From the NCBI GenBank assembly GCA_021776735.1, contig JAJFFH010000062.1, forward strand, positions 1 to 64,000: a stretch of 64,000 nt of DNA. Direction: 5' to 3'. The translations under genes were made by a program, and so were the position numbers. Below are positions 27,097 to 36,338 of the stretch, one piece after another; within the stretch, counting starts at the first letter, position 1; each line of letters starts with the position of its first letter. The notes below the pieces were generated by a model. That model saw only the letters and a list, made by a program, of their open reading frames with translations. It searched no databases and was not told where the DNA came from. The stretch is from Planctomycetota bacterium. GTDB taxonomy: Bacteria > Planctomycetota > PLA2.

Positions 27097-27477
27097 TCAG
27101 ACCCGGCGCCGCTTCCGCGGCCGGCACCCGTTGTGCGGCAGCGGGGTGACGTCCTCGATCGTGCGGACCTTCAGGCCGCGGGCTTGAAGGGATCGGATCG
27201 CCGATTCCCGTCCAGACCCGGGGCCCTTGACCCGGACATCGATCTCCTTGACGCCGTTCTTGATCGCGATGTCGGCACATTTCTCCGCCGCACGCTGAGC
27301 TGCGAACGGGGTGGACTTCCGGGAGCCCTTGAACCCGATCGTGCCGGACGAGGCCCAACAGATAACGTCGCCCGCGGGATCCGCGATACTCACGATCGTG
27401 TTGTTGAACGAGGCCTTGATGTGCGCTACGGCCTTGGGAACGTTGCGCTTGATCTTGCGCTTCTTCGTCTTCGCCAT
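27097..27477 (-). CDS. rpsK: 30S ribosomal protein uS11
   Basis: The protein has 126 residues. The start [21 protein letters not shown] leads into [20 protein letters not shown], with the end [20 protein letters not shown] and the [13 protein letters not shown] tail, all as in S11. It lines the mRNA exit channel of the platform. It follows rpsM by 10 nt. Confidence 0.98.
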   Translation of the reverse strand: MAKTKKRKIKRNVPKAVAHIKASFNNTIVSIADPAGDVICWASSGTIGFKGSRKSTPFAAQRAAEKCADIAIKNGVKEIDVRVKGPGSGRESAIRSLQARGLKVRTIEDVTPLPHNGCRPRKRRRV

Positions 27478-27487
27478 CATCTAACCC

Positions 27488-27868
27488 CTACGAGCCCCGG
27501 ACGCCTCTTTTGCCTGCCACGGTTCGGCGCGGTCCCTTGCGCGTGCGCGCGTTGGTGCGGGTCCGCTGGCCGCGAACCGGGAGCCCGCGGCGGTGTCGAA
27601 TGCCCCGGTAGCAGGCGATGTCTTTCAAACGGGTAATATTCGCCGAGACCTGCCGCTTGAGCTGGCCTTCCACGACGTGGTTTTTTTCGAGTTCGCCCGC
27701 GATGCGCGCCAACTCGTCCTCGTCCAGCTCGCCCGCCCGCTTGCCGGGCTCGAGTTGGCAAGCGTCGATGATGCGCTGCGACTGGTGGCGCCCAATGCCG
27801 TGGATATACGTAAGCGCAATCCACGTGGGCTTGTTGTTGGGGATTTCGACGCCAAAAATACGAGGCAT
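27488..27868 (-). CDS. rpsM: 30S ribosomal protein uS13
   Basis: The protein has 126 residues. N terminus [32 protein letters not shown] and C-terminal [30 protein letters not shown] match S13, the head protein that contacts the P-site tRNA and forms bridge B1b. It follows rpmJ by 4 nt. Confidence 0.98.
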   Translation of the reverse strand: MPRIFGVEIPNNKPTWIALTYIHGIGRHQSQRIIDACQLEPGKRAGELDEDELARIAGELEKNHVVEGQLKRQVSANITRLKDIACYRGIRHRRGLPVRGQRTRTNARTRKGPRRTVAGKRGVRGS

Positions 27869-27872
27869 TCGT

Positions 27873-27986
27873 CTAGCCCTGCCTTTGCTTGTGGCGCTTG
27901 TTGGTGCAGATCACCCGCACGACGCCCTTGCGCCGGATGATCCGGCAGTTCTCGCAGATTCGTTTCACGGAAGCGCGGACCTTCAT
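27873..27986 (-). CDS. rpmJ: 50S ribosomal protein bL36
   Basis: The protein has 37 residues: [20 protein letters not shown] followed by [17 protein letters not shown]. It carries the C-x2-C...C...H zinc-binding pattern of L36 (Cys11, Cys14, Cys27, His32). Its ATG overlaps the infA stop as ATGA. Confidence 0.96.
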   Translation of the reverse strand: MKVRASVKRICENCRIIRRKGVVRVICTNKRHKQRQG

Positions 27987-28213
27987 CGTCCCCTCCCGGC
28001 CGCCGGCTTGCCCACGATCCGGCCCTTGCCGGGATCGAGCGAAGACGGTTCGACCAAGACATCGTCACCAGGCAGCACGCGCACGACCGTCATGCGCGCG
28101 TGGCCGGAGACGTGGCAAAAAAGCTCGCTACCGTCCTCGGCCCGGCAAAGGTACCGCGAGTTCGGAAGCGTCTCCAGAACCTCAGCCTTCAAGATGCCCG
28201 CCAAAGCACTCAT
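27983..28213 (-). CDS. infA: translation initiation factor IF-1
   Basis: The protein has 76 residues, a single S1-type OB fold. It aligns with IF-1 through [46 protein letters not shown] and DPGKGRIV. The N terminus differs from the usual MAKEDxIE, and a Gly/Arg tail is added. IF-1 occupies the A site during initiation. It overlaps map and rpmJ by 4 nt each, indicating tight coupling. Confidence 0.93.
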   Translation of the reverse strand: MSALAGILKAEVLETLPNSRYLCRAEDGSELFCHVSGHARMTVVRVLPGDDVLVEPSSLDPGKGRIVGKPAAGRGR

Positions 28214-29025
28214 TTCTCCGCTCCCGTCTCGCTTCGCGAACCACCCGGCCCGCCTCGCGAACTACTCTGTGGGCGAGTCAGGACTTCGACGCCGTTGCGC
28301 GTGAAGGCCACGGAATGCTCGAAATGGGCCGCCAGCCCGCCGTCCGTGGTGAGAACCGTCCAACGGTCCGTGCCCACGCGGGTCTTCCCGGACCCGATGC
28401 AAAGCATCGGCTCGATGGCGATGACCAGCCCCTCCTCGAGGGTTACATCGTTGCGCAGCAGGTTCTCATCGACATAGTTGGGAACCTGCGGATCCTCGTG
28501 CATCTGGCGCCCCACGCCGTGGCCGGCATAGTCGCGAACAAGGCTGTAGCCTTGATTCTCCGCCACGGCCTGCACGGCACGCGCGATATCCGAGAGCTGT
28601 CCGCCCACGCGGGCCGCTGCAATCGCGGCCTCCAGCGCCTCGTCGGTCGCGTCGAGCAGGCGTTGTGCGGCTTCGGAGATCTCGCCGACCGCAAAAGTGC
28701 AGGCCGTATCCCCAACGAAGTCGCGGTAACGCGCGCCGACATCGATCGAAATGACATCGCCTTCCTGCAGGGTGCGCTTGCGCGACGGGATCCCGTGCAC
28801 GATCTCATCATTGATCGAAGCACAGATCGAGGCGGGAAAGCCGTGATAGCCCTTGAACTCGGGAGTGGCGCCGTTGGAGCGCACGATCTCCTCGACGCCG
28901 GCGTCGAGCTCGGCCGTCGTGCGACCGGGCACGGCGTTCTCGCCGGCCCAGCGCAGAGCGGTCGCGGCGATCCGTCCCGCTTCGCGCAGGATCTCGATCT
29001 CGCGATCGGTCTTGAGGACCATCAT
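28210..29025 (-). CDS. map: methionine aminopeptidase, type I
   Basis: The protein has 271 residues. Metal ligands of the pita-bread fold are visible: DVGARYRDFVGDTACTF (two Asp), GHGVGRQMHEDP (His), AIEPMLCIGSG (Glu) and HFEHSVAFT (Glu). It removes N-terminal Met from new proteins. A Ser/Gly-rich tail of about 20 residues is extra. It overlaps adk and infA by 4 nt each. Confidence 0.97.
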   Translation of the reverse strand: MMVLKTDREIEILREAGRIAATALRWAGENAVPGRTTAELDAGVEEIVRSNGATPEFKGYHGFPASICASINDEIVHGIPSRKRTLQEGDVISIDVGARYRDFVGDTACTFAVGEISEAAQRLLDATDEALEAAIAAARVGGQLSDIARAVQAVAENQGYSLVRDYAGHGVGRQMHEDPQVPNYVDENLLRNDVTLEEGLVIAIEPMLCIGSGKTRVGTDRWTVLTTDGGLAAHFEHSVAFTRNGVEVLTRPQSSSRGGPGGSRSETGAEK

Positions 29026-29609
29026 GCCCCAGGCCCCCCATCTGCGGGATCGACTGCTCTCAAAACAGCCTCGCTCACGTCCGGGATCGAACGCGCGCCA
29101 TCGATTCTCCGCAACAGACCGGCCTCGTCGTACTGTGCGACCAGCGGCTCCGTGTGCTCGCGGTACACGCGCAGGCGTTCGCGCACAACGTTCTCGGTAT
29201 CGTCCGCCCGACCGCCTCCTTGTCCCGCGCGGCCGAGGATGCGGCGGACCAACTCCTCGTCCTCGACGGCCAGGAACAAGACGGCGTCCAGATTGCCCCC
29301 TGCCGCGCCGAGGATTTTCTCCAACGCGCTGACCTGACTCAGGTTGCGCGGATAGCCGTCGAGAATCCAGCCGGAGCCCGCGTCGTCGCGATCCAGCCGC
29401 TCTGCCACGATCCGATCCACGACGTCGTCGGGAACCAGTTGGCCGCGCTCCATGAACCCCTGGGCAAGACGGCCCGTCTCCGTGTCGCGCGTGATCGCGT
29501 CCCGGAGGATGTCCCCGGTGGACAGATGCAGCCAGCCCTTTGTCTCCGCGAGGAGCTTGGCCTGGGTGCCCTTTCCGGCGCCGGGAGGTCCGAGAAATAC
29601 GATGCGCAC
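29022..29609 (-). CDS. adk: adenylate kinase, short-LID type
   Basis: The protein has 195 residues from a GTG start (VRIVFLGPPGAGKGTQAKLL). It shows the P-loop, LSTGDILRDAI, GWILDGYPRNLSQ and a reduced LID region (ILGRAGQGGGRADDTENVV) without zinc cysteines. It interconverts ATP, AMP and ADP. The ATG at 29648 would add 13 non-conserved residues and overlap secY, so the GTG is preferred. Confidence 0.96.
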   Translation of the reverse strand: MRIVFLGPPGAGKGTQAKLLAETKGWLHLSTGDILRDAITRDTETGRLAQGFMERGQLVPDDVVDRIVAERLDRDDAGSGWILDGYPRNLSQVSALEKILGAAGGNLDAVLFLAVEDEELVRRILGRAGQGGGRADDTENVVRERLRVYREHTEPLVAQYDEAGLLRRIDGARSIPDVSEAVLRAVDPADGGPGA

Positions 29610-29616
29610 GGTCGCC

Positions 29617-30933
29617 CTAGCCTCTCCGACCCTTGTCGTCGGCCCCACTCAGGAAGCCGCGGTAGTTGCGCATGACCAGGTACGAGTTGAGCTTGTCCAC
29701 GAGGTCGAGTGCCACGGAGACCACGATCAGGATCGTGGTCCCGCCGAGATAGATCGTCAAGACATCTGGCAGGCCGAGAGTGCCCGAGAGCACGACGGGC
29801 AGCACCGCGATCAGGGCGAGGAAACTCGCACCGGCGATCGTGATCCGGTTCATGATCTTCTCCAGGTACTCCGCCGTCGGCCGGCCTGGCCGAATGCCCG
29901 GGACGAACGAGCCATACTCCTTCATGTTCTTGCTCATCTCGACCGGGTTGAACATGAGCGCCACCCAGAAGAAGGCGAAGAAGTACGTCAAGATGATGTA
30001 GAGGATCGACCACAAGAACTGGCCGTACCCGAGCGCATGCGCAATGCCGGTCAGGCCGGTCCACTCGAAGAGTAGCGGCGGAAACGCCAGCAGGGCCGAG
30101 GCGAAGATGACGGGCATCACGCCAGCCATATTGACGCGAATCGGCATGTAGTGGCGCTGGCCGCCCATCACGCGCCGGCCGCGCGTGATCTTGGCGTACT
30201 GCACGGGAATCTTGCGCTGGCCCTTCGTGATGAAAACAACACCGAGGGTTACCAGCACGAACATCGCGCTGATCAAGAAGCTGAGCGCAGGCGTAAGGTT
30301 CGATGCCAGGAGGCTCTGCGGCAACTGCGCCACGATGCCCGCCATGATCAGCAGGGAGATCCCGTTCCCGACCCCGTGTTCTGTGATCTGCTCGCCGACC
30401 CACATCAGGAATACGGTTCCGCAGGTCAGCGCCAAGACCCAAACAAGGATCAGGCTGAACCCGGGCTCGGCGCCGCTGAACGTCAAAAAAGTCTGCGCGT
30501 CGCCGCCCCCGACGTTCACCTGTCCCGTGAACTGTCGGACAGTGAAGGCGGCCTGAAGCACGCAGATCGGCACCGTGGCATATCGCGTCCACTGGTTGAT
30601 CTTGCGCTGGCCTGCGCTGCCCTCCTTGGAAAGCTTCTCAAGCGCCGGCCAGACCTTCACGAGCAGCGAGAAGATGATGCTCGCCGAGATGTAGGGCATG
30701 ATCCCGAGACTGAAGAGCGCCGCCTGCTGAAGCGCGCCGCCGCTGATCAGGTTCAGGAAGTTGATCAGCGGGTTGTCCGAGCCCGCCCGGCCCGCGGCCG
30801 CGAGCTTTTGGGGATCGATCCCCGGGAGCGGCACGTTCCAGCCGAGCCGATAGACCAGCAGCAGCAGGAGCGTGATGCCCAGCCGTTTCCGGAGCTCGGG
30901 AATGCGAAAGATATTGGCTACGGCCTGAAACAT
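29617..30933 (-). CDS. secY: protein translocase subunit SecY
   Basis: The protein has 438 residues with ten hydrophobic segments typical of SecY. Conserved stretches include LGIMPYISASIIF, TEHGVGNGISLLIMAGIVA and RPTAEYLEKIMNRITIAGASFLALIAVLP. It is the channel subunit of the SecYEG translocon. It lies between rplO and adk; its partner SecE is encoded at the far end of the same region. Confidence 0.98.
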   Translation of the reverse strand: MFQAVANIFRIPELRKRLGITLLLLLVYRLGWNVPLPGIDPQKLAAAGRAGSDNPLINFLNLISGGALQQAALFSLGIMPYISASIIFSLLVKVWPALEKLSKEGSAGQRKINQWTRYATVPICVLQAAFTVRQFTGQVNVGGGDAQTFLTFSGAEPGFSLILVWVLALTCGTVFLMWVGEQITEHGVGNGISLLIMAGIVAQLPQSLLASNLTPALSFLISAMFVLVTLGVVFITKGQRKIPVQYAKITRGRRVMGGQRHYMPIRVNMAGVMPVIFASALLAFPPLLFEWTGLTGIAHALGYGQFLWSILYIILTYFFAFFWVALMFNPVEMSKNMKEYGSFVPGIRPGRPTAEYLEKIMNRITIAGASFLALIAVLPVVLSGTLGLPDVLTIYLGGTTILIVVSVALDLVDKLNSYLVMRNYRGFLSGADDKGRRG

Positions 30934-30940
30934 CGCGGGT

Positions 30941-31417
30941 CTACGCCTCGCCCTCCGGCGTACCGGCCGGTGCGTTGTCCGTCACCGTGCCCCCGGCGGA
31001 CTCGACTTTCTTTTGTGCGGCGCCGCTGATCCGATCCACGCGAACGTGTAACGTCTTGGTCAGTTCGCCGCCGCCCAGAACCTTGATCGGCCCCGTCTTG
31101 GCATTTACCAGCCGAGCCTTGCGGATCGCGTCGTTATCGACCTTCGCTCCGTCCTCGAACGCAACTTCGAGCTGCGCGACGTTCACGATGGAATACACCT
31201 TGCGGAACTTCGCGTTGTTGAAACCGCGCTTGGGAAGGCGGCGATAGAGCGGCATCTGGCCGCCTTCGAACCCGGGGGGCGTACCGCCGCCCGAACGCGA
31301 CTGCTGGCCCTTGGTCCCGCGGCCACACGTCTTGCCCCGGCCGGAGCCGATGCCCCGTCCCACGCGCTTGCGCTTCTTGCGCGGCAGATAGGCGCTACGA
31401 ACATCGGCGAGGTTCAT
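30941..31417 (-). CDS. rplO: 50S ribosomal protein uL15
   Basis: The protein has 158 residues. The glycine-rich N terminus ([25 protein letters not shown]) and [20 protein letters not shown] are diagnostic. It overlaps rpsE by 4 nt, so there is no space for the L30 gene usually found between them. Confidence 0.97.
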   Translation of the reverse strand: MNLADVRSAYLPRKKRKRVGRGIGSGRGKTCGRGTKGQQSRSGGGTPPGFEGGQMPLYRRLPKRGFNNAKFRKVYSIVNVAQLEVAFEDGAKVDNDAIRKARLVNAKTGPIKVLGGGELTKTLHVRVDRISGAAQKKVESAGGTVTDNAPAGTPEGEA

Positions 31418-31923
31418 TGAAGCTCAACCCCCCTGAGGCGCTCGACGGACTTCCGGGTGCGAAGTTGCGCGAGGCCGTCAAACGTGGCCTTCACGACGTT
31501 GACCGGGTTGGTCGAGCCGTAGGTTTTGGTAAGGATGTCGCGAATGCCCGCGGACTCGAGCAGGGCACGCACCGCCTGGCCGGCGATGACACCCGTACCC
31601 GGCGAGGCCGGAATCAGCACGACCTTGGTGGAGCAGAAGCGACCGATGACCTCGTGCGGAATCGTCGTACCGATCGTCGGCACGCGCACCAGGTTCTTGC
31701 GTCCGTCCTTCACGCCCTTCTCGACCGCGTTCGGAACCTGCTTGGCCTTGCCGAAGCCGATTCCGACGACGCCCGCCTGGTCCCCGACCGTGACGAGCGC
31801 GCTGAAGGAGAAACGCCGGCCCCCTTTCACAACGGCGGCGCACCGGTTGATCTTGACGACCGTCTCCGTGAGGGTGAGCCCCTCCGGACTGACATGGTCA
31901 CGAAACTCGTGGCTGCGCGACAT
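31414..31923 (-). CDS. rpsE: 30S ribosomal protein uS5
   Basis: The protein has 169 residues. The double-stranded RNA-binding N domain ([29 protein letters not shown]) precedes [25 protein letters not shown]. It takes part in decoding fidelity and mRNA unwinding at the entry channel. It is one nucleotide from rplR. Confidence 0.98.
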   Translation of the reverse strand: MSRSHEFRDHVSPEGLTLTETVVKINRCAAVVKGGRRFSFSALVTVGDQAGVVGIGFGKAKQVPNAVEKGVKDGRKNLVRVPTIGTTIPHEVIGRFCSTKVVLIPASPGTGVIAGQAVRALLESAGIRDILTKTYGSTNPVNVVKATFDGLAQLRTRKSVERLRGVELQ

Positions 31924-32280
31924 CTAGAACTCCAGTCCCTTCTCGCGCGCGGCGTCGGCCAACGCGCGGACACGACCGTGGTAGCGGTAGGCTCCCCGGT
32001 CGAATTTCACCTGTTGCACATTCAAGGACAGGGCCTTCTCCGCAATGGCCGCACCGACTCGTTTCGCGTGATCGATCGTCCCGCCGTACGTATCGCCGAG
32101 CGCCCGCGTCGAGGAGGCGCACAGCGTGCGGCCGGCCTCGTCATCGACAAGCTGCACATAGATGTGACGATGGCTGCGGAACACGGTCAGGCGCGGCCGT
32201 GCGGCGGTACCGCGCACACGGTTGCCGACGCGAAAGCGACGACGGGCGCGTGTTTTGTTCAAGCGTTTCCGGCGATTCAT
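31924..32280 (-). CDS. rplR: 50S ribosomal protein uL18
   Basis: The protein has 118 residues. RVRGTAARPRLTVFRSHRHIYVQLVDDEAG and the C-terminal FDRGAYRYHGRVRALADAAREKGLEF match L18, the 5S rRNA-binding protein. It is contiguous with rplF and rpsE. Confidence 0.98.
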   Translation of the reverse strand: MNRRKRLNKTRARRRFRVGNRVRGTAARPRLTVFRSHRHIYVQLVDDEAGRTLCASSTRALGDTYGGTIDHAKRVGAAIAEKALSLNVQQVKFDRGAYRYHGRVRALADAAREKGLEF

Positions 32281-32283
32281 CGC

Positions 32284-32829
32284 TTACTCGCTCCCCACAA
32301 ACGACTTGCCCTGCTTGCGCTGGATCTGTTCGCCTCGATACCGAATGCCCTTGCCCTTGTACGGCTCCGGCTTCCGGACGGAACGAAGCTCCGCGGCGAA
32401 CTGCCCCACCTTCTGCTTGTCCGGCCCCGTGATCACGATCAGGGTCGGGTTGGGCAGTTCCACCTTGACGCCCACGGGGATCTTTTTCGAGATCTCGTTG
32501 GCGAACCCGACCTTGAGCTTGACCTCCTTGGCGGTCGAGCGCGCCTGGTAGGACACGCCGTGAATCTCGAGCTCCTTCTTGTAGCCCTCCACGACTCCAA
32601 GGACGTGGTTGGCGAGCAGGGAGCGCATCAGGCCGTGAAAGGCCCGGTGTTGTTTCGTGTCCTTGTCTCGGGTCACGAGGAGCTGGTCGTCTTTCAGCTC
32701 GACGGTGACCCCGGGAACGATGGGCTGTTCCAGCGTTCCCTGCTTGCCCTTGATCGTCACCGTGTCGGGACCGACTGTCACGTCGACGCCGCCGGGGATC
32801 CCGATGGGTTGTTTGCCGATTCTCGACAT
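32284..32829 (-). CDS. rplF: 50S ribosomal protein uL6
   Basis: The protein has 181 residues from MSRIGKQPIGIPGGVDVTV. The tail GPDKQKVGQFAAELRSVRKPEPYKGKGIRY is the L6 signature. An upstream in-frame start at 32886 would extend into rpsH and is not family-like. It lies near the sarcin-ricin loop. Confidence 0.98.
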   Translation of the reverse strand: MSRIGKQPIGIPGGVDVTVGPDTVTIKGKQGTLEQPIVPGVTVELKDDQLLVTRDKDTKQHRAFHGLMRSLLANHVLGVVEGYKKELEIHGVSYQARSTAKEVKLKVGFANEISKKIPVGVKVELPNPTLIVITGPDKQKVGQFAAELRSVRKPEPYKGKGIRYRGEQIQRKQGKSFVGSE

Positions 32830-32833
32830 GGCG

Positions 32834-33232
32834 CTACCAGATCCTGCCCAGGTATTCGCCGCCGACATTGCGGTCGCGGCATTCACGGTCGGTCAAAACG
32901 CCCTGGGGCGTGCTGTAGAGACCTACGCCCATGCCGCGCAGAACCCGCGGAATCTCCCGCGCCCGAACATAGACGCGGCAGCCGGGTTTGCTCACGCGCT
33001 CGATGCGCTCGATGATGCTCTTGCCGTCACCGTCACAGCTCAGGTACAGGCGAAGGCGCTTGCGTCCCTCCACGTCGGTGGACTGCTTTTCCTTGAGGTA
33101 CCCCTCGCGGACAAGCACGTCGCACACCGCATCCTTGACCGTGCTATGCGGAATGTCGGTCCGCGCATGGCCCGCCAGTCCGGCGTTCCGGATGCGTGTG
33201 AAGAGGTCGGCGATCGGGTCGGTCATTGTCAT
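32834..33232 (-). CDS. rpsH: 30S ribosomal protein uS8
   Basis: The protein has 132 residues. The N terminus MTMTDPIADLFTRIRNAG and a C terminus containing GMGVGLYSTPQGVLTDRECRDRNVGGEYLGRIW match S8, a primary 16S-binding protein and, in enterobacteria, the spc operon autoregulator. Confidence 0.98.
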   Translation of the reverse strand: MTMTDPIADLFTRIRNAGLAGHARTDIPHSTVKDAVCDVLVREGYLKEKQSTDVEGRKRLRLYLSCDGDGKSIIERIERVSKPGCRVYVRAREIPRVLRGMGVGLYSTPQGVLTDRECRDRNVGGEYLGRIW

Positions 33233-33245
33233 CGTGCCGCTCTCC

Positions 33246-33431
33246 TTACCAACTCGCCTTGGTGACGCCGGGGATCTGTCCCTCGAGCGCCAACGTGCGA
33301 AAACACACGCGGCAGATACCGAACCGACGGTAGTAGGCTCGGGCCCGCCCGCAGAGTCCGCAGCGGTTGTAGCCCCGAGTCTTGTACTTGGGCTTGCGAT
33401 TCGCCTTTTCGATCAGGCATTTCCTGGCCAC
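33246..33431 (-). CDS. rpsN: 30S ribosomal protein uS14, type Z
   Basis: The protein has 61 residues, the short zinc-binding form. Two C-x2-C pairs are present ([21 protein letters not shown]). It starts [20 protein letters not shown]. Its stop is 13 nt from rpsH. Confidence 0.97.
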   Translation of the reverse strand: MARKCLIEKANRKPKYKTRGYNRCGLCGRARAYYRRFGICRVCFRTLALEGQIPGVTKASW

Positions 33432-33433
33432 CG

Positions 33434-33985
33434 CTAACTCCTCTCGTCCTTGCGCTTGAAGGGGAAGCCCATCAGCGTCAGGAGGCGGCGGCTCACGTCG
33501 TCGCGGCCGCCGGTAATCTGCATCGTGATCGTCATGCCCTGCGGGGTTTCGATGTTGTCCGCGTTGATCTCGGGGAACACGACCTGGTCGCCGAGTCCCA
33601 TGGAGTAGCTGCCGCGACCGTCGAGACGGTCCGACAAGCCGCGGAAGTCACGGATACGAGGAATCGCCACCGCGATGAGGCGATCGAGAAACTCGTACAT
33701 GCGCCGCCCGCGCAGCGTCACGCGGCAGCCAACCGGATACCCCTCTCGAACATGGAACTGCGCGATCGATTTTCTGGCCCGGGTCACGACGGCCTTCTGG
33801 CCGGCGAGCCGGGTCATGTCGCGGATTCCATCCTCGAGGAGCTTCTTGTTCTCGCGAGCCTTGCCGATGCCCATGTTGATCGAGATCTTCTTCAGTTCCG
33901 GCACCGCATGGATGTTGCCGTATCCGAACTCCTCGATCAGGGCGGGCCGGATCTCGTCCCGGTATTTCGCTTGCAGGCGTGCCAT
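33434..33985 (-). CDS. rplE: 50S ribosomal protein uL5
   Basis: The protein has 183 residues. It matches L5 through [41 protein letters not shown] and [13 protein letters not shown]. It binds 5S rRNA and contacts the P-site tRNA through bridge B1b. Confidence 0.98.
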   Translation of the reverse strand: MARLQAKYRDEIRPALIEEFGYGNIHAVPELKKISINMGIGKARENKKLLEDGIRDMTRLAGQKAVVTRARKSIAQFHVREGYPVGCRVTLRGRRMYEFLDRLIAVAIPRIRDFRGLSDRLDGRGSYSMGLGDQVVFPEINADNIETPQGMTITMQITGGRDDVSRRLLTLMGFPFKRKDERS

Positions 33986-33987
33986 AG

Positions 33988-34374
33988 CTAGGACTCCGAC
34001 CCGTCGCCGGCGTCTTTCTTGCCGGCCTTCTTCTTCGACTTCGTCTTGGTCTCACTCTCGCCGACCACAAGCGACTTGCCGCTCACCCGCGCGATTCGGG
34101 CCTTCTTTCCGTCAACCACCTCGTATCCAACGCGGGTGGCCGCCTGGGCGGCTTCGTCGACCGGCATTATGTTGCTGATGTGCACCGGTGTCTCGCGCTG
34201 AATGCGAGCGCCCTGGGGATGCTGCTGGCTCTTGCGCAAGTGCTTCCAGCGCATGGCCACACCCTCCACGACCACACGATCGCGGTCCTTGAGAATGCGG
34301 AGCACGCGTCCCCGCGTGCCTCGGTCGTTGCCGGCGACAATCTCGACCAGGTCGCCGTGGCGAATGCGTTCCAT
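33988..34374 (-). CDS. rplX: 50S ribosomal protein uL24
   Basis: The protein has 128 residues. The KOW motif lies at the N terminus (RHGDLVEIVAGNDRGTRGRVLRI), followed by HISNIMPVD. A lysine-rich C-terminal tail (about 20 residues) is added. The ATG at 34374 overlaps the rplN stop (TGATG); a GTG one codon earlier is the alternative. Confidence 0.97.
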   Translation of the reverse strand: MERIRHGDLVEIVAGNDRGTRGRVLRILKDRDRVVVEGVAMRWKHLRKSQQHPQGARIQRETPVHISNIMPVDEAAQAATRVGYEVVDGKKARIARVSGKSLVVGESETKTKSKKKAGKKDAGDGSES

Positions 34375-34742
34375 CACACCACCTCCGGTGCAAGGGACAC
34401 GATCTTCATGAAGCGCTTCTGCCGCAACTCACGCGCGACGGCGCCGAAGATACGCGTCCCCTTCGGATTACCTTCGCCATCGATGATCACGATCGCGTTC
34501 GAGTCGAAGCGAACGTACGACCCGTCGTCGCGGCGCATGTTCTTTTTTTGCCGCACGATCACCCCGCGGATGACCGAGCCTTGCTTGATGTCGCTCCCGG
34601 GAATCGACTTCTTGACCGAAGCGACGATGATGTCACCGACCGACGCGTAGCGTCGGCGGGTGCCGCCGAGCACCTTGATGCACATGACACTCTTGGCGCC
34701 GCTGTTGTCGGCGACCTCGAGCCTGCTCTGCATCTGGATCAT
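34374..34742 (-). CDS. rplN: 50S ribosomal protein uL14
   Basis: The protein has 122 residues from [20 protein letters not shown], the canonical L14 start and length. It forms intersubunit bridge B8. It overlaps rpsQ by 4 nt and rplX by 1 nt. Confidence 0.98.
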   Translation of the reverse strand: MIQMQSRLEVADNSGAKSVMCIKVLGGTRRRYASVGDIIVASVKKSIPGSDIKQGSVIRGVIVRQKKNMRRDDGSYVRFDSNAIVIIDGEGNPKGTRIFGAVARELRQKRFMKIVSLAPEVV

Positions 34743-35011
34743 TGCGACGCCTCCCGGGTAGGAGCACGCGTCACGATCCGCTGGAGGCGCCAACGCTTCG
34801 TCTTGGAAAGCGGTCGCGTCTCGACGATCTCGACGGTGTCACCCGTGCGGGCCTCGTTCTTCTCGTCGTGCGCGGCGTAACGCTTCGTACGCTTGATGTA
34901 CTTGCCGTACTTCGGGTGCCGGAACCGGCGCTCGACGTCGACAGTGATCGTCCGCTCCATCTTGTCACCGTGGACGACGCCCTGCATGACCTTGCGGCTC
35001 TTGACTCGCAT
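34739..35011 (-). CDS. rpsQ: 30S ribosomal protein uS17
   Basis: The protein has 90 residues, an OB fold with [31 protein letters not shown] and a C-terminal [19 protein letters not shown] typical of S17. It follows rpmC by 2 nt. Confidence 0.97.
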   Translation of the reverse strand: MRVKSRKVMQGVVHGDKMERTITVDVERRFRHPKYGKYIKRTKRYAAHDEKNEARTGDTVEIVETRPLSKTKRWRLQRIVTRAPTREASQ

Positions 35012-35013
35012 GG

Positions 35014-35256
35014 TTACGACTCCTCCCCGGCACTGGTGCCACTGCCCGGCGAACCGGCATCCTGCGACACGAGCTCGCGCTCGCGCAGAATCGTCAGCAC
35101 GCGGGCAACGTCGCGGCGAACCTTCTTGGTCCTGCCCCGCTCCTCGACTTCGTCCTGACCCTTGCGGAAGCCAGCCTGAAAGAGCTCCCGGCGCAATTCG
35201 CCAAGCTGCTCCGTCAGCTCCACCTCCGACATTTCACGAATGCGGCGCACCCTCAT
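35014..35256 (-). CDS. rpmC: 50S ribosomal protein uL29
   Basis: The protein has 80 residues. It is a helical hairpin with [21 protein letters not shown] and the [15 protein letters not shown] signature. The tail [17 protein letters not shown] is an extra 17 residues. The ATG at 35256 overlaps the rplP stop by 4 nt. Confidence 0.95.
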   Translation of the reverse strand: MRVRRIREMSEVELTEQLGELRRELFQAGFRKGQDEVEERGRTKKVRRDVARVLTILRERELVSQDAGSPGSGTSAGEES

Positions 35257-35663
35257 CGTGCTTCCCTCCGCCGCAGCATCTTGGTGCCGAGCGGCAGCTT
35301 GTGACTCATGCGGTTCAGCGCCTTTTTGGCGACCAACTCCTCCGCGCCACCGATCTCGAAAAGAACGGTGCCGGGACGGATGACGGCGGCGTAATAGCTG
35401 ATGTCGCCCTTGCCCGTGCCCATCCGCGTTTCCTCCGGCGTGGCCGTGACGGGCTTGTGCGGAAAGATGCGGATGTACAGGCGGCCGGTGCCGGCCAGGG
35501 CGCGCGTCGCGGTCACACGGGCGGCCTCGATCTGCGCGGCGGTGATCCAGCCGGCCTCGAGGGACTGCAGCCCGTAATCGCCGTACGCCACGGTGTTGCC
35601 ACGCGTCGCGTTGCCCTTGATGCGACCGCGATGCGGTTTGCGCCACTTGAGGCGCTTAGGCAT
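35253..35663 (-). CDS. rplP: 50S ribosomal protein uL16
   Basis: The protein has 136 residues from MPKRLKWRKPHRGRIKGNAT (a start three codons earlier is also possible). GLQSLEAGWITAAQIEAAR and IRIFPHKPVTATPEETRMGTGKG are the L16 signatures. It contacts A-site tRNA near the peptidyl-transferase centre. It overlaps the end of rpsC. Confidence 0.97.
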   Translation of the reverse strand: MPKRLKWRKPHRGRIKGNATRGNTVAYGDYGLQSLEAGWITAAQIEAARVTATRALAGTGRLYIRIFPHKPVTATPEETRMGTGKGDISYYAAVIRPGTVLFEIGGAEELVAKKALNRMSHKLPLGTKMLRRREAR

Positions 35664-36336
35664 CAGAGACATTGCGGCGCTCCTTTCTGAGAATCCCGTC
35701 GTCCTTCACTTCGCCGTAAAGGCCGCGGAAAATCCAAGCCTTGACACCGATCGTTCCGTGCGTGGTGCGCGCGACGGCAAAGCCGTACCGGATGTCCGCC
35801 CGCAGCGTCTGCAGCGGTACCTGGCCCCACAACTGGCTCTCGGTGCGGGCAATGTCTCGGCCGCCGAGACGGCCGCTGACCTGAAGCTTGACGCCCTTCG
35901 CGCCGCGCTCGCGGCACAGCTCAAGCATTTTCTTGAGCGTCCGCCGATACGGCATGCGGCGCATGATCTGGTCGGAAATCTGTTCCGCCACGATCTGCCC
36001 CTCGAGCTCCGGCTTCGTAATCTCGTAGATGTCGAGCTGAACGCGGGTGCCGATCATCTTCGCCAGATCCTGGCGGAGTTGATCGACCTTGGCGCCCTTG
36101 CGACCGATCAGGACGCCGGGCTTGGCGCAGTGCACCAGGATCCGAACAAGTTCACGGCTGCGTTCAATCTCGATGCGCGGAATCTGCGCGCCATAGAACA
36201 GCCTCTTGATGAACTTGCGGATCTCGAAGTCCTGCTTGAGCAGTGCCGGGAAATCCCGCTTGTTCGCGTACCAGCGCGAATCGTGCCGCCGCGTGATGCC
36301 GACCCTGAAGCCGATCGGATGCGTCTTTTGACCCAT
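35656..36336 (-). CDS. rpsC: 30S ribosomal protein uS3
   Basis: The protein has 226 residues. The N terminus MGQKTHPIGFRVGITRRHDS, a KH domain with CAKPGVLIGRKGAKVDQLR, and the C-terminal GIKVQ-like VKLQVSGRLGGRDIARTE match S3. It lies at the mRNA entry helicase site. Confidence 0.98.
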   Translation of the reverse strand: MGQKTHPIGFRVGITRRHDSRWYANKRDFPALLKQDFEIRKFIKRLFYGAQIPRIEIERSRELVRILVHCAKPGVLIGRKGAKVDQLRQDLAKMIGTRVQLDIYEITKPELEGQIVAEQISDQIMRRMPYRRTLKKMLELCRERGAKGVKLQVSGRLGGRDIARTESQLWGQVPLQTLRADIRYGFAVARTTHGTIGVKAWIFRGLYGEVKDDGILRKERRNVSDA

Positions 36337-36338
36337 GA

